From: Vreelandella lutescens
Lineage (GTDB): Bacteria > Pseudomonadota > Gammaproteobacteria > Pseudomonadales > Halomonadaceae
Reading direction: 5' to 3'
DNA length: 64,000 nt
Assembly: GCF_014640815.1 (NCBI RefSeq)
Contig: NZ_BMHM01000008.1
Coordinates: 18,704 to 82,703, forward strand
The translations under genes and the position numbers were made by a program. How positions within the stretch are numbered: position 1 is the stretch's first letter; every line of letters starts with the position of its first letter. Below the pieces are notes generated by a model that saw nothing but the letters and a program-made list of their open reading frames with translations, made no database searches and was not told the origin of the DNA. This document shows, in pieces, positions 46,025 through 57,933 of the stretch.

Positions 46025-46288
46025 TTAGCGATTGCCGTTGTCTTCTTGCTCTTGAAGAAAACGGTCGCGGTGCGCGCTGCAGCAGAACCACTGTTCCGCG
46101 TCGCGCAGTGCTTCGCTCTCCGGCACATGCACATCACACCAACGGCAGCGCACCATTTTTCCACCCTCGTGGCGAGGAGGTGTCTGTTGTTGGTGGGTCA
46201 GCCTACGCTGACGGTAAATACCGTAAAGTTTCAGGCCTGCGTAAAACAGTACGGCAAAAATAATCAGCCGAATGATCAATAGATTCAT
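46025..46288 (-). CDS. PP0621-family small membrane-anchored zinc-ribbon-like protein
   Basis: An 87-residue protein: one N-terminal hydrophobic helix (MNLLIIRLIIFAVLFYAGLKL, in part IIRLIIFAVLFYAG), a basic linker, then CRWC and CCSAH, a likely zinc-binding knuckle pattern. This is the arrangement of the PP0621 family found in Pseudomonas and relatives; function unknown. The start at 46288 has GGGAG 10 nt upstream. A longer in-frame start at 46408 would overlap nadE and precede the helix with unrelated sequence. Confidence 0.8.
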   Translation of the reverse strand: MNLLIIRLIIFAVLFYAGLKLYGIYRQRRLTHQQQTPPRHEGGKMVRCRWCDVHVPESEALRDAEQWFCCSAHRDRFLQEQEDNGNR

Positions 46289-46433
46289 CCTCAATTGCTC
46301 CCTAAGTGGGAAAACGCGGTTGCAAGATGTCAGTGGCTGCTTGGCCTTTGCCACTGGGCACGCCTTGCGGGACAATGCATCTATGATGTAGATGCTACCG
46401 TATTCCAAAGATTCTCAAGAGATTTTAACGCCC

Positions 46434-48068
46434 ATGCAAGACTTAACGCTGGTAATGGCCCAACTCGACCCTCTAGTGGGAGATATTCCCGGCAATGCCG
46501 CGCGCGCCATTGAGGCTGTGCGTGAAGCGAGGATTGAGCATGGGGCGGATATCGTTGTCTTCCCTGAACTTTTTTTATCTGGCTATCCGCCGGAAGATTT
46601 GCTGCTGCGCCCCTCCATGGAAACCCGGCTGCGGGCAGCGCGTGCCAAAATGGCGGAAAAGATCTCCCGCGATGTGCTGGTAATTATTGGCTACCCCGGC
46701 GTGCGCGAAGGTAAGTGCTATAACTTGGCAGGCGTGCTGTATAACGGCCAGTGGGAGGCGGAATACGCCAAGCAGGCGCTGCCTAACTATCAAGTGTTTG
46801 ACGAGCAGCGCTATTTCACGCCTGGCACTGAGCCGCTGGTGTACGAACATAAAGGTGCCAAGCTCGGCCTGCTAATTTGTGAAGACCTATGGGAAGGTGC
46901 ACCGGTTAAAGCGGCCCGCGAGGCAGGGGCTGAAGTGCTCATTAGCCTGAATGCTTCGCCTTACCATCAGGATAAGCCCGCCGAGCGGCTGCGCCTTTTA
47001 GCGCTGCGTGCCCAAGATGTGCAGCGGCCGATTATTTATGTCAATACGATTGGCGGCCAGGATGAGCTGGTGTTTGACGGTGGCTCTAGCTGTGTCGACG
47101 CTAACGGCGAGCTAAAAGTCCTCGCCCCCTATTGGCAGGCGGGCTTAATGCCTGTGCAACTGCTGCAAACCAGTGCAGAGACTTGGGAACCCCAGGCGGG
47201 GGAGATCGAGCCCGATGTAGAGCCAGAAGAGAGCCTCTACTGCGCGCTGGTGACCGGCCTGCGTGATTACGTCAATAAAAGCGGGTTTCAGGGCGTGGTG
47301 CTGGGGCTCTCTGGTGGAATCGACTCTGCGCTCTCGCTGGCCATTGCGGTGGATGCGTTAGGGCCGCAGCGTGTGCAGGCAGTGATGATGCCTTACCACT
47401 ACACGGCGGATATCTCTAAACAGGATGCCGCTGAGCAGGCGAACCTGCTGGGCGTGCACTATGAGGTGATGCCCATTGAGCCGATGGTGGAAGCCTTTAT
47501 GGGCACCTTGGCGGAAAGCTTTGCCGGAACCGAGCGCGATACCACGGAGGAGAACCTGCAGTCGCGCTGCCGTGGTGTGCTGCTGATGGCCATTTCCAAC
47601 AAGAAAGGCCTAATGGTGCTGACCACTGGCAATAAAAGCGAAATGGCGGTGGGCTACGCTACGCTGTATGGCGACATGGTGGGCGGCTATAACGCCATCA
47701 AGGATGTCTATAAAACCTGGGTGTATCGCTTAGCGCGCTGGCGCAATACGCAGTCTCCCGCGATACCCGAGCGGGTCATTGAGCGTCCGCCCAGTGCGGA
47801 GCTTGCTCCCGATCAGCAGGATAGTGACTCACTCCCTGACTATGACGTGCTGGACGCTATCCTGGTCAGCTACATTGAAGGGGATATGAGCGCCGAAGCG
47901 ATTATTGCCGCTGGCTTTGATGAAGAGGACGTTTACAAAGTAGTGAAGCTGGTAGATCGCTGCGAGTACAAGCGCCGCCAAGCCCCTGTTGGGGTGCGGG
48001 TCACGCCGCGAGGCTTCGGGCGTGACCGTCGCTACCCCATCGTGAACGGTTGGCAGCCGGGCGACTAG
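46434..48068 (+). CDS. nadE: Glutamine-dependent NAD+ synthetase
   Basis: A 544-residue enzyme that amidates deamido-NAD. The N-terminal nitrilase-fold glutaminase has catalytic Glu in VVFPELFLSGYPPEDL and Cys in LLICEDLWEG. The C-terminal ATP-pyrophosphatase domain has LGLSGGIDSALSLA and TTGNKSEMAVGYATLYGD. The start at 46434 gives the standard MQDLTLVMAQLDPLVGDI opening; an ATG at 46392 is in frame but precedes the fold. Divergent from the PP0621-like gene and convergent with the GGDEF-EAL gene. Confidence 0.96.
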   Translation: MQDLTLVMAQLDPLVGDIPGNAARAIEAVREARIEHGADIVVFPELFLSGYPPEDLLLRPSMETRLRAARAKMAEKISRDVLVIIGYPGVREGKCYNLAGVLYNGQWEAEYAKQALPNYQVFDEQRYFTPGTEPLVYEHKGAKLGLLICEDLWEGAPVKAAREAGAEVLISLNASPYHQDKPAERLRLLALRAQDVQRPIIYVNTIGGQDELVFDGGSSCVDANGELKVLAPYWQAGLMPVQLLQTSAETWEPQAGEIEPDVEPEESLYCALVTGLRDYVNKSGFQGVVLGLSGGIDSALSLAIAVDALGPQRVQAVMMPYHYTADISKQDAAEQANLLGVHYEVMPIEPMVEAFMGTLAESFAGTERDTTEENLQSRCRGVLLMAISNKKGLMVLTTGNKSEMAVGYATLYGDMVGGYNAIKDVYKTWVYRLARWRNTQSPAIPERVIERPPSAELAPDQQDSDSLPDYDVLDAILVSYIEGDMSAEAIIAAGFDEEDVYKVVKLVDRCEYKRRQAPVGVRVTPRGFGRDRRYPIVNGWQPGD

Positions 48069-48095
48069 CGCGCCCGGATACACATCGGTACAGGG

Positions 48096-50252
48096 TTATG
48101 ACAGCACGGGAGGAGGGGCCAAGCAGTGTTTGGCCATCTCTTCCGCTGCCACTGGCTTGCAGAAGTAGTAACCCTGGTAAGCATGACACTGGTGCTCGTT
48201 GAGATAGCGCCAGTGCTCCATGGTCTCCACTCCTTCGGCAATGACGTTCAGGCCCAATGAACGTCCCATGGCAATGATCGTTTCGACAATGGCCATATCA
48301 TCCTCGTCCTGATGAAGGTCCCGCACGAAGGATTGATCAATCTTGATTTGATCCAGCGGCAGACGTTTCAAGTACTGCAGTGAGGAGTAGCCGGTGCCAA
48401 AGTCGTCCATGGCGAAGCTGATACCTAGCGCCTTAAGTTGGTGCATGCGGGCGATCGTATCTTCCACTTTTCCGATCACGGTACTTTCAGTGAGTTCAAG
48501 CTTTAACTTGTGAGGCGAGGCACCGCTTAATTCCAGGGCGTTTGCCACTTCGTCAACAAAATTCGGCTGCTGAAACTGTTTCGCACTGACATTGACAGCC
48601 AGTACCAAGTCTTTTGTATGTGCCGCAGCCTGCCACATTACTAGCTGTTCACAGGCGGCATGCAGTACCCAAGTGCCGATCGGCACAATCAGTCCGGTCT
48701 CTTCTGCGAGCGGTATGAAGGTGCCAGGAGAGACAAACCCGCGAGTAGCATGTTGCCAGCGAATCAGGGCTTCTGCGCCAATAGCGCGACCTTGGCTATC
48801 CACCTGCATTTGATACACCAGCACAAACTCTTCCCGCTCAATGGCTAAGCGAAGGTCTCGTTCGAGCTCTGTGCGGCTTTCAAGCTGGGCTTGGACAGCG
48901 GGGTCGTAAAAACGGATGTTATTTTGACCATCCCGTTTCGCAAGATGAACGGCAGAGTTGGCGTACTGGAAAAGTTGATCGACGCTGTCATCGACACCTT
49001 TAAACAGCACCAGCCCTTGGCTGACATTGAGATACTGGTGTTGGCCATCCAGGCAGTAAGACTGCGTTAGCGAATGGTTAATCTGCTGGGCAAAAAACTC
49101 GGCCTTCTCGGCAGCCTTTAGCTTATCGCTATCCAGCCCGTCAATGATCACTACGAACTCATCGCCACTGAGTCGGCCAATGGTGCAGCCCTGCTGTTCA
49201 AGTTCTTTCAGCCGCTGAGCCATCTGTTTGAGGAGGTTGTCTCCTGCAAGGTGGCCGATACCATCGTTGATGCGTTTAAACTCATCCACATCCACATAGA
49301 CCAGCGCCCCGAAGGTGTCGGTTTGGCTGTTGGTTTCCAAGGAGTGCTGTAAGTGCTCCTTCATTAAGCGCCAGTTGGGTAAGTCGGTCAGCGTATCGTA
49401 ATAAGCTAACTGATGGACTTGTTGCTCTGCATCCCTGCGCTGTTGTTCTGTTTCGCGAAACGAGAGCAGTGATAGGGCAATGCGCTGAAGTGGTCCACTG
49501 TGCTGCTGGCTTAAACGCTCTACCCCATGCAAATCGGGAAGCTCCTGACGACTATCAGAGAGCGCTAAAATAGCGTCTCCTACTGTCATTAATCGCTGGT
49601 TGATGCGCCAGGCAGCAAGAAACGCCGCACTAATCAGCAGCGCAAATAGCCCCAGCCCCATCCATAGGGTGGAGTTGCGCGATTGGGTGAGATCGGCGTA
49701 GGACTCGCGATGCCGGTCACTGGCGCGTTGTGTGAGTGCTTCAAAAATCTGCTGAGAGAACAGGCTAAACGTGGTGAAGTGGCGCTGGGCTGCTTGAAGA
49801 TAAAATCCAGGGTCGCCCTGGTTAAGCGTGGCAGATTCATTGGCCATACTGACAAATCGACGATATTCGTGAAATGCCCGCTGCAGCGTATCGGCGCTCT
49901 CTTGGCTGAGGTCAAAAATCAGCGGAGAGGAGGCTAGCTGATCGATGCTCTCACCAATACGCGACAGCTCTTGGTTGATTAAACCGTACTCCGAGTAGCG
50001 CTGCATCGCGCCTAGGTTGGTCGCTTCAGCGCGGCTGAATACCTCGGTCATACGCTGATGCAGATCACCCAACTGGCGGTCAAACGTGGCCATCTGAACC
50101 AGGGTGTCCAGGTCGTCGGATTGTAATTGATAATTTTGTAGCGACTGCTCTTTGAATACCTGTGTGGCTAGTCCCAGCAGTAGCAGTATCGGCAGTACCA
50201 CCATCAAGATCGGTAAAAGAAACACCATGAACAGGCTTTGCGAAGGTTTCAT
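48096..50252 (-). CDS. Membrane GGDEF-EAL protein (cyclic di-GMP turnover)
   Basis: A 718-residue inner-membrane signalling protein. Transmembrane helices lie at about 8-30 and 195-217, bounding a periplasmic four-helix-type sensor region. A GGDEF domain (about 275-440) has the variant site RLSGDEFVV. The EAL domain (about 455-705) has AEALIRW, DDFGTGYSSLQYL and IAEGVET, the residues needed for phosphodiesterase activity. SGDEF is seen in some active cyclases, so activity on that side is open. Neighbouring the chemoreceptor gene, it may influence motility. The ligand is unknown. Confidence 0.9.
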   Translation of the reverse strand: MKPSQSLFMVFLLPILMVVLPILLLLGLATQVFKEQSLQNYQLQSDDLDTLVQMATFDRQLGDLHQRMTEVFSRAEATNLGAMQRYSEYGLINQELSRIGESIDQLASSPLIFDLSQESADTLQRAFHEYRRFVSMANESATLNQGDPGFYLQAAQRHFTTFSLFSQQIFEALTQRASDRHRESYADLTQSRNSTLWMGLGLFALLISAAFLAAWRINQRLMTVGDAILALSDSRQELPDLHGVERLSQQHSGPLQRIALSLLSFRETEQQRRDAEQQVHQLAYYDTLTDLPNWRLMKEHLQHSLETNSQTDTFGALVYVDVDEFKRINDGIGHLAGDNLLKQMAQRLKELEQQGCTIGRLSGDEFVVIIDGLDSDKLKAAEKAEFFAQQINHSLTQSYCLDGQHQYLNVSQGLVLFKGVDDSVDQLFQYANSAVHLAKRDGQNNIRFYDPAVQAQLESRTELERDLRLAIEREEFVLVYQMQVDSQGRAIGAEALIRWQHATRGFVSPGTFIPLAEETGLIVPIGTWVLHAACEQLVMWQAAAHTKDLVLAVNVSAKQFQQPNFVDEVANALELSGASPHKLKLELTESTVIGKVEDTIARMHQLKALGISFAMDDFGTGYSSLQYLKRLPLDQIKIDQSFVRDLHQDEDDMAIVETIIAMGRSLGLNVIAEGVETMEHWRYLNEHQCHAYQGYYFCKPVAAEEMAKHCLAPPPVLS

Positions 50253-50275
50253 AGTAACCTCTAAGGAAGGCGGTG

Positions 50276-50300
50276 GGCCGTGGTGTAGAACACCACGGCC
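50276..50300 (-). terminator. Inverted repeat after the chemoreceptor gene
   Basis: A perfect 10-bp stem, GGCCGTGGTG and CACCACGGCC, with a 5-nt loop between the chemoreceptor stop and the GGDEF-EAL start. No T run on the minus strand, so termination is probable rather than certain. Confidence 0.5.
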
Positions 50301-50335
50301 TTTCTAAATAGTTAACGGCAGATAAGGCGTTTTAT

Positions 50336-52045
50336 TTAGAAGCTTTCCCATTCGGGTTCAGACGCGCTGGATTTGGCGGCGGGCAATGTAGGCGCTGTGG
50401 GCGCGTTAGGGCGCTGTAGTGAGGGTGCAGGATTCGCGCGGTGTTGAGTGCTCGGTGTTGAGGTGTTGGGTAGCTTGAACGCCTCCATTGCGTGCAGCAA
50501 CTGATGCGCATTTTGGCGCAGGTTATTAGCCGCCGTGGCGCTTTCATGCACCAGCGATGCGTTCTGTTGCGTGACCTGATCCATTTCAGTGACCGCTTGG
50601 CCCACTTCTTGTACCCCGGCGCTCTGTTCGGCGCTGGCGTTGCTAATCTCTTGCATGATGGTGGTCACGCGTTGTATCGCTTCGACGATTTCTTCGGTGG
50701 ATTTGCTGGCTTCCTCGGCGCGCTCATTGCCATGGTTAACGCGCTCAAGGTTGCTGCTGATCAGATTGTTGATTTCCCGGGCGGCGTCAGCACTGCGCTG
50801 GGCCAGCTTGCGAACCTCTTCAGCGACCACGGCAAAGCCGCGGCCATGCTCACCTGCCCGAGCGGCTTCCACTGAGGCGTTAAGCGCTAAGATATTGGTT
50901 TGGAAAGCAATAGAGTCGATGGTGGAGATAATGCCTGCGATCTCTTGAGAACTTTTATTGAGATCGTTCATGGTGGCAACCACCTGATGCACGGCCTCAC
51001 CGCCACGCCTGGCTGTTTTCGAGGCGCTGTCGGCTTCTTGGCTCGCTTGCTCGGAGTTGTCTGCGTTCTGCTTCACCGTACTGTTCAGTTCTTCCATGGC
51101 GGAAGCGGTTTCAGCGAGGGCGCTGGCTTGCTCTTCGGTGCGAGAGGCGAGGTCATTGTTGCCTTCTGCAATTTGCTCACTGTTGGAAGCAACCGCCTCA
51201 GCTGAAGCGCGGACTTGCGTCACGATATCTTGTAGATGCTTCGCCATTTCCACTTGGTAAGCCATGATGCTACGGGTATCGCCTTTTTTAAGGCGTCCCT
51301 TGGTGGCGAGCTTGCCTTGGCCGATGGCTTGGGCAAAAGCCTTCACCTCGTAGGGTTCTGCCCCTAATTCACGTAGCAGTTGGCGAGATAGGAAGATGGC
51401 AATGAACGCGCCAATGAGTAGAGCAAATAGCGTTAAACCAAGCATTTGCATCTGAAAGCCAGAAGCGGTCGCTCGGGCATCAGCAGTGGTGGCGTCGTTA
51501 ATCTGTTCTTGGAGATCAATAAACTGATTGATGCGGCTCAACCACTCGCTGTAAGCCGGGCCAGCCTGCTCTAGCATGATTGTTTGAGCGCGTGCGTACT
51601 CATCAATGTCGCGTGCGGCGACAACCTGTTGCGATAAATTCAGAGTGGTGGCGAATTGATCATCAATGCTACTTAAGATCTGACGCTCTTGCTCGGAAGC
51701 AGGGTGCTGTTGATTAAGGGATTGCATCTCGCGGCGCGCAGTTTCATAGGTCTCAAGCAAGCGAGTCATTTCACGGCTTAAAGGCTCTAAATTGCCGTCG
51801 CCTGAGGTAATGACAATATCGCGTAATACGATAGCGCGGTCGTGGACGCTGCCGCGCATGCTGACGGCCAAACGCTGCTTAGCGCCGTTGACATCGTTAA
51901 TCTCACTCAGGCCGCGGTCAATTTGATTGACCTGTAATACCCCCGCGACGGTAAGTAGCACCAGCAGTGCCAGCAAAATAGAGAATCCAGTCGTTAGGCG
52001 AGTGCTTATTTTCGTTCCGGAGAGTCGTTTCATTAGGGAGGTCAT
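50336..52045 (-). CDS. Methyl-accepting chemotaxis protein
   Basis: A 569-residue chemoreceptor. Transmembrane helices lie at about 18-38 and 200-222 and flank a four-helix-bundle periplasmic domain ([15 protein letters not shown] resembles the Tar-like MCP-binding helix). A HAMP-like linker precedes the signalling hairpin, whose tip is [33 protein letters not shown] (in part [19 protein letters not shown]). Methylation helices contain paired E/Q sites such as [12 protein letters not shown]. The protein ends EWESF, like the CheR/CheB-docking NWETF of E. coli Tar. The ATG at 52045 has AAGGAG 8 nt upstream. The ligand is unknown. Confidence 0.92.
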   Translation of the reverse strand: MTSLMKRLSGTKISTRLTTGFSILLALLVLLTVAGVLQVNQIDRGLSEINDVNGAKQRLAVSMRGSVHDRAIVLRDIVITSGDGNLEPLSREMTRLLETYETARREMQSLNQQHPASEQERQILSSIDDQFATTLNLSQQVVAARDIDEYARAQTIMLEQAGPAYSEWLSRINQFIDLQEQINDATTADARATASGFQMQMLGLTLFALLIGAFIAIFLSRQLLRELGAEPYEVKAFAQAIGQGKLATKGRLKKGDTRSIMAYQVEMAKHLQDIVTQVRASAEAVASNSEQIAEGNNDLASRTEEQASALAETASAMEELNSTVKQNADNSEQASQEADSASKTARRGGEAVHQVVATMNDLNKSSQEIAGIISTIDSIAFQTNILALNASVEAARAGEHGRGFAVVAEEVRKLAQRSADAAREINNLISSNLERVNHGNERAEEASKSTEEIVEAIQRVTTIMQEISNASAEQSAGVQEVGQAVTEMDQVTQQNASLVHESATAANNLRQNAHQLLHAMEAFKLPNTSTPSTQHRANPAPSLQRPNAPTAPTLPAAKSSASEPEWESF

Positions 52046-52097
52046 GCAATAGGCTCCTTAGGCGCCGTGCAGGCGCTTTATTATGTTCGGCAGAGGG

Positions 52098-52127
52098 ATC
52101 ATAGCGTCGGATATAAATTTTGTACAA
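52098..52127 (-). promoter_or_regulatory. Possible sigma-70 promoter of the chemoreceptor gene
   Basis: On the minus strand: TTGTAC, 18 nt, TATGAT, about 50 nt before the chemoreceptor ATG. The -10 matches 5 of 6; the -35 is weak. No sigma-28 site was found for this gene. Confidence 0.35.
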
Positions 52128-52199
52128 TATATGTATGATTATTGGTGTTTTTGGGCTTTCTTAAGTTTTTGTTAAATAAGTTTTTATTAGGCATAAACG

Positions 52200-52227
52200 A
52201 GAAAACCACGCCGTAGCGTGGTTTTCT
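52200..52227 (-). terminator. Terminator of bamD
   Basis: A 12-bp perfect stem, AGAAAACCACGC and GCGTGGTTTTCT with a CGTA loop, 57 nt after the bamD stop. The T-rich right arm gives a partial T tract on either strand. Confidence 0.75.
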
Positions 52228-52283
52228 GAATCGAAAGATTGTACAGCTTAAGCGTTATCGCCGCTAGCCGCCTGATTCAACGG

Positions 52284-53096
52284 TTAGTTGCTACTACCAT
52301 GCTTCGGCCTAAAACGGCCATTATCAAGCTGCTCATGGTCAGGCGCATTTTCACGCAGCACCGCGAGCACCTCATTGGAACGGTCACTCATGCCTAGGCC
52401 CTGATAGCCTTCTACCATAATGGCCAGGGCATCGCGGGTGGCATTGGACTCCGGGTAATTTTCGATAACCCAGCGGCCTCGCTCAACGGCTGCTAAAAAA
52501 GCACCACGACGTAAGTAATAATCGGCTACGTGAAGTTCGTGGCGCGCTAATAGCTCACGCAAATACACAATGCGCTGCTGAGCGTCCGGTGCATACTGGC
52601 TCTGCGGGAAGCGCTGGATCAGTTCACGGAAGTCGTTATACGCATCCCGCGAGGCACCTAGGTCGCGCTTGGAGATGTCGATCAAACGCAGACGCTCCAA
52701 GCTGAAGCGACCCGCCTGCCAAGCAGAAAGCCCACGTAGGTAGTAGGCGTAATCCACCTGCGGGTGGTCGGGGTGCAGGCGAATAAAGCGGCTGGCGGCA
52801 GCGCGAGCTTCTTCCCAATTGCTGTTCTCGTAATAGGCGTAGATCAGCTCTAGCTGGGCTTGCTCAGCATGGGGGCCGAACGGGTAACGGGTATCAAGAG
52901 CCTCTAGGCGCTCGATAGCAATCGGGAAGCGGTTGCTATCGAGCGCGGTGCGTGCCAGCTCATAAAGCTCGCGCTCCTGTACACCCGCAAACTCATCATC
53001 TTCTTCCGGGGTGGTGTCATTGCTGGCGCAGCCTGCTAACAGGGCAAGGCTCAAGGCTAGGGCGCCAAAGCGGTGGGCAGCGGAAAAAACGCGCAT
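52284..53096 (-). CDS. bamD: Outer membrane assembly lipoprotein BamD
   Basis: A 270-residue lipoprotein of the BAM complex that inserts beta-barrel proteins in the outer membrane. The signal peptide ends in a lipobox, LALLAGC, with the lipidated cysteine near residue 23. TPR-like repeats follow, including LDTRYPFGPHAEQAQLELIYAYY (in part YPFGPHAEQAQLELIYAY) and IQRFPQSQYAPDA, the BamD signature. Three consecutive ATG codons (53102, 53099, 53096) follow GAGG; the last has the best spacing. Divergent from rluD, as in E. coli. Confidence 0.94.
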   Translation of the reverse strand: MRVFSAAHRFGALALSLALLAGCASNDTTPEEDDEFAGVQERELYELARTALDSNRFPIAIERLEALDTRYPFGPHAEQAQLELIYAYYENSNWEEARAAASRFIRLHPDHPQVDYAYYLRGLSAWQAGRFSLERLRLIDISKRDLGASRDAYNDFRELIQRFPQSQYAPDAQQRIVYLRELLARHELHVADYYLRRGAFLAAVERGRWVIENYPESNATRDALAIMVEGYQGLGMSDRSNEVLAVLRENAPDHEQLDNGRFRPKHGSSN

Positions 53097-53293
53097 CATC
53101 ATCCTCGTTGCAAACAAGCCTCAATCACCGAAAAGCGACGATGGCCATAAGTAGAAATGGTAGAATAGGTCGCAGTTAGCCCACTATAAAACACCTAGAG
53201 GTAAAACGCAGGCTTAGCGACACGTTGGTATCGCAAGTTTTCTTAGCTGCGCAATACTTAGGTGGGGCTGTTTGCGTCTTAGAGAGGTTATTC

Positions 53294-54253
53294 ATGTCTC
53301 GTATAGTTGAAGCCACGCAGCGGGTGCCCGCGTCATTAGCCGGTGCACGCTTTGACCAAGTGGCGGCGGAGTTGTTCAGTGAGTACTCCCGCGAGCGCTT
53401 GAAAGCGTGGATCAACGCCGGTGAACTCACCGTCGATGGTACCCAGTTAAAACCAAAAGCCAAGCTGCATGGCCACGAAATGCTGGTGCTGAAAGCCACC
53501 ATTGAAGAAGACACGCGTTTTGAGCCCCAAGATATTGCGCTCGATATTTTCTATGAAGATGAAGACGTCATCGTCATCAATAAAGCGGCGGGTATGGTGG
53601 TTCATCCCGCCGCCGGAAACCCCGACGGCACGCTGCTTAATGCGCTGTTGCATCACCACCCGCGTCTTGCTGAGGTGCCACGAGCCGGTATCGTGCATCG
53701 CTTAGATAAAGACACCACGGGGTTGATGATGGTGGCCAAAACGCTGCCCGCTCAAACCGCGTTGGTTGAACAGCTCCAGGCGCGCAGCGTGTCTCGCCAG
53801 TACGACGCGGTGGTGATGGGTAAGCCCGTCGCAGGCAGTACCATCAACGCGCCGATTGGACGCCACCCCAAAGATCGTAAGCGCCAAGCCGTCACCGTCT
53901 CCGGTAAACCCGCGGTCACGCACTTTCGTGTGGTGGAGCGTTTTCGTGCCCATACGCACGTGCGCTGTACGCTTGAAACCGGGCGTACCCATCAGATTCG
54001 TGTGCACATGGCCCATGCGCGCTACCCGCTGATTGGCGACCCGCTCTACAGCGGTCGTGCCAAGCTGCCGCCGGGGGCTGCCGGGCCGCTAAAAGAAATT
54101 CTGCGTGAGTTTCCGCGCCAGGCGCTGCATGCCCGCAAGCTGAGCTTTGTGCATCCCGTCAGTGGCGAGACGCTGACATTTCAAGTAGATCTGCCCGACG
54201 ACCTGCTTATGTTGTTGGATTACCTGCGCGAAGATAACGAGACCATGCGATGA
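53294..54253 (+). CDS. rluD: 23S rRNA pseudouridine synthase RluD
   Basis: A 319-residue enzyme making pseudouridines in helix 69 of 23S rRNA. An N-terminal S4 domain (RFDQVAAELFSEYSRERLKAWI, in part FSEYSRERLKAWI) precedes the catalytic domain with GIVHRLDKDTTGLMMV, whose Asp is the nucleophile, and LETGRTHQIRVHM. The ATG at 53294 is chosen; an in-frame ATG at 53225 adds a non-homologous tail. Its TGA overlaps the pgeF ATG by 4 nt. Confidence 0.95.
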   Translation: MSRIVEATQRVPASLAGARFDQVAAELFSEYSRERLKAWINAGELTVDGTQLKPKAKLHGHEMLVLKATIEEDTRFEPQDIALDIFYEDEDVIVINKAAGMVVHPAAGNPDGTLLNALLHHHPRLAEVPRAGIVHRLDKDTTGLMMVAKTLPAQTALVEQLQARSVSRQYDAVVMGKPVAGSTINAPIGRHPKDRKRQAVTVSGKPAVTHFRVVERFRAHTHVRCTLETGRTHQIRVHMAHARYPLIGDPLYSGRAKLPPGAAGPLKEILREFPRQALHARKLSFVHPVSGETLTFQVDLPDDLLMLLDYLREDNETMR

Positions 54254-55005
54254 GCGATGCTATCCATCTTCGGCCCACGCTGCTGCTACCGGATTGGCCC
54301 GCCCCAGCCAGCGTGCGGGCCTTTGTTACCACGCGGGAAGCAGGGCCAAGCCAAAACGATTTTGCTGCGTTTAATCCGGCGGCCCATGTAGGCGACAACG
54401 CCGACCATGTAGCGCTGTGTAGGCGTATGCTGCAAAAAGAGATTGGCGATGAGCGACCGCTGCTGTGGCTCAATCAAACCCATGGGGCGAGAGTGCAGCA
54501 GGAGTATCAGGGCGACGCGCCTGATGCCGATGCGGCCGTAGCAAGCAGCAACGAGTATGCCTGTGTGGTACTCACGGCGGATTGTTTGCCGGTACTGTTC
54601 TGCAATCGTCAGGGCACGCAGGTGGCTGTGGCCCATGCGGGGTGGCGGGGGCTGGCAGGCGGCGTTCTGGAAGCCACAGTTGCTGCAATGAACTGCGACC
54701 CTAACGATATTCTTGTGTGGTTAGGCCCCGCTATTTCTAACGCTCAATTTGAAGTGGGGCCTGAGGTGTATGGAGCCTTTGTCGGGATACATCCTGATAC
54801 TGCTGAAGCGTTCGACCACAGTCCTTACCGGCTTGGTCACTACATGGCTGATCTATATCGATTAGCGCGCTTTCGGTTAGAGGCCTTGGGGATTGATAAC
54901 ATCAGTGGCGGGCATTTCTGTACTGCCTGTGAATCACGTTTTTACTCCTACCGCCGAGACAACGGCAGCACGGGTCGCATGGCAAGCGTGATCTGGATCA
55001 AATAA
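54250..55005 (+). CDS. pgeF: Peptidoglycan editing factor PgeF (YfiH, laccase-domain protein)
   Basis: A 251-residue YfiH/DUF152 protein. Metal-site blocks are NQTHGARV, TADCLPVLF and AHAGWRGLAGGV, with the C-terminal FYSYRRDNGSTGRMASVIW. Members were annotated as polyphenol oxidases; E. coli YfiH is now known to remove wrongly incorporated amino acids from peptidoglycan precursors. Coupled to rluD by the 4-nt overlap; the rluD-pgeF-clpB order is as in E. coli. Confidence 0.92.
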   Translation: MSDAIHLRPTLLLPDWPAPASVRAFVTTREAGPSQNDFAAFNPAAHVGDNADHVALCRRMLQKEIGDERPLLWLNQTHGARVQQEYQGDAPDADAAVASSNEYACVVLTADCLPVLFCNRQGTQVAVAHAGWRGLAGGVLEATVAAMNCDPNDILVWLGPAISNAQFEVGPEVYGAFVGIHPDTAEAFDHSPYRLGHYMADLYRLARFRLEALGIDNISGGHFCTACESRFYSYRRDNGSTGRMASVIWIK

Positions 55006-55010
55006 GGCCA

Positions 55011-55039
55011 CTTGAAATACGCGGATATGACGCCATTTA
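55011..55039 (+). promoter_or_regulatory. Sigma-32 (heat shock) promoter of clpB
   Basis: CTTGAAA, 13 nt, CGCCATTTA against the RpoH consensus CTTGAAA-N13/14-CCCCATNTA: a perfect -35 and an 8 of 9 -10. It lies about 90 nt before the clpB start, right after the pgeF stop. Confidence 0.85.
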
Positions 55040-55131
55040 ACTTGTCAAGCTAATCGTTTTTAGCACGTTCAACGACAGGTTATCGGGAAGCGCCGTGGGT
55101 CCAAACGCACGGCTCCCCCAGGAGGCACTCC

Positions 55132-57711
<2,580 letters not shown>

Positions 57712-57768
57712 TCACACCGTCACGCTGAATCCGTTGCGCCACGGCAGTAGTTGCGCAATGAAATAGAC

Positions 57769-57805
57769 AAAATGCCCTGTCAGCACCGTTGGCAGGGCAT
57801 TTTTT
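57769..57805 (+). terminator. Rho-independent terminator of clpB
   Basis: Arms AAAATGCCCTG and CAGGGCATTTT with a 13-nt loop, followed by T residues, 57 nt after the clpB stop. Confidence 0.88.
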
Positions 57806-57847
57806 GGCACGGACTGCGACCTTTGTTGCGTTTGGTCAGATCGGAGG

Positions 57848-57876
57848 TTGACAGGCTAAGGGCGCTAATGGAATCT
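57848..57876 (+). promoter_or_regulatory. Candidate promoter of ilvIH
   Basis: TTGACA, 17 nt, GAATCT. The -35 is perfect, the -10 weak. If used, the transcript would carry an untranslated leader of over 300 nt before ilvI. Confidence 0.35.
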
Positions 57877-57933
57877 TGTGGGTTCCTGATTTGCGGGCGC
57901 GGAATCAACGGGCAACCCCTCATCACCGCGCGA

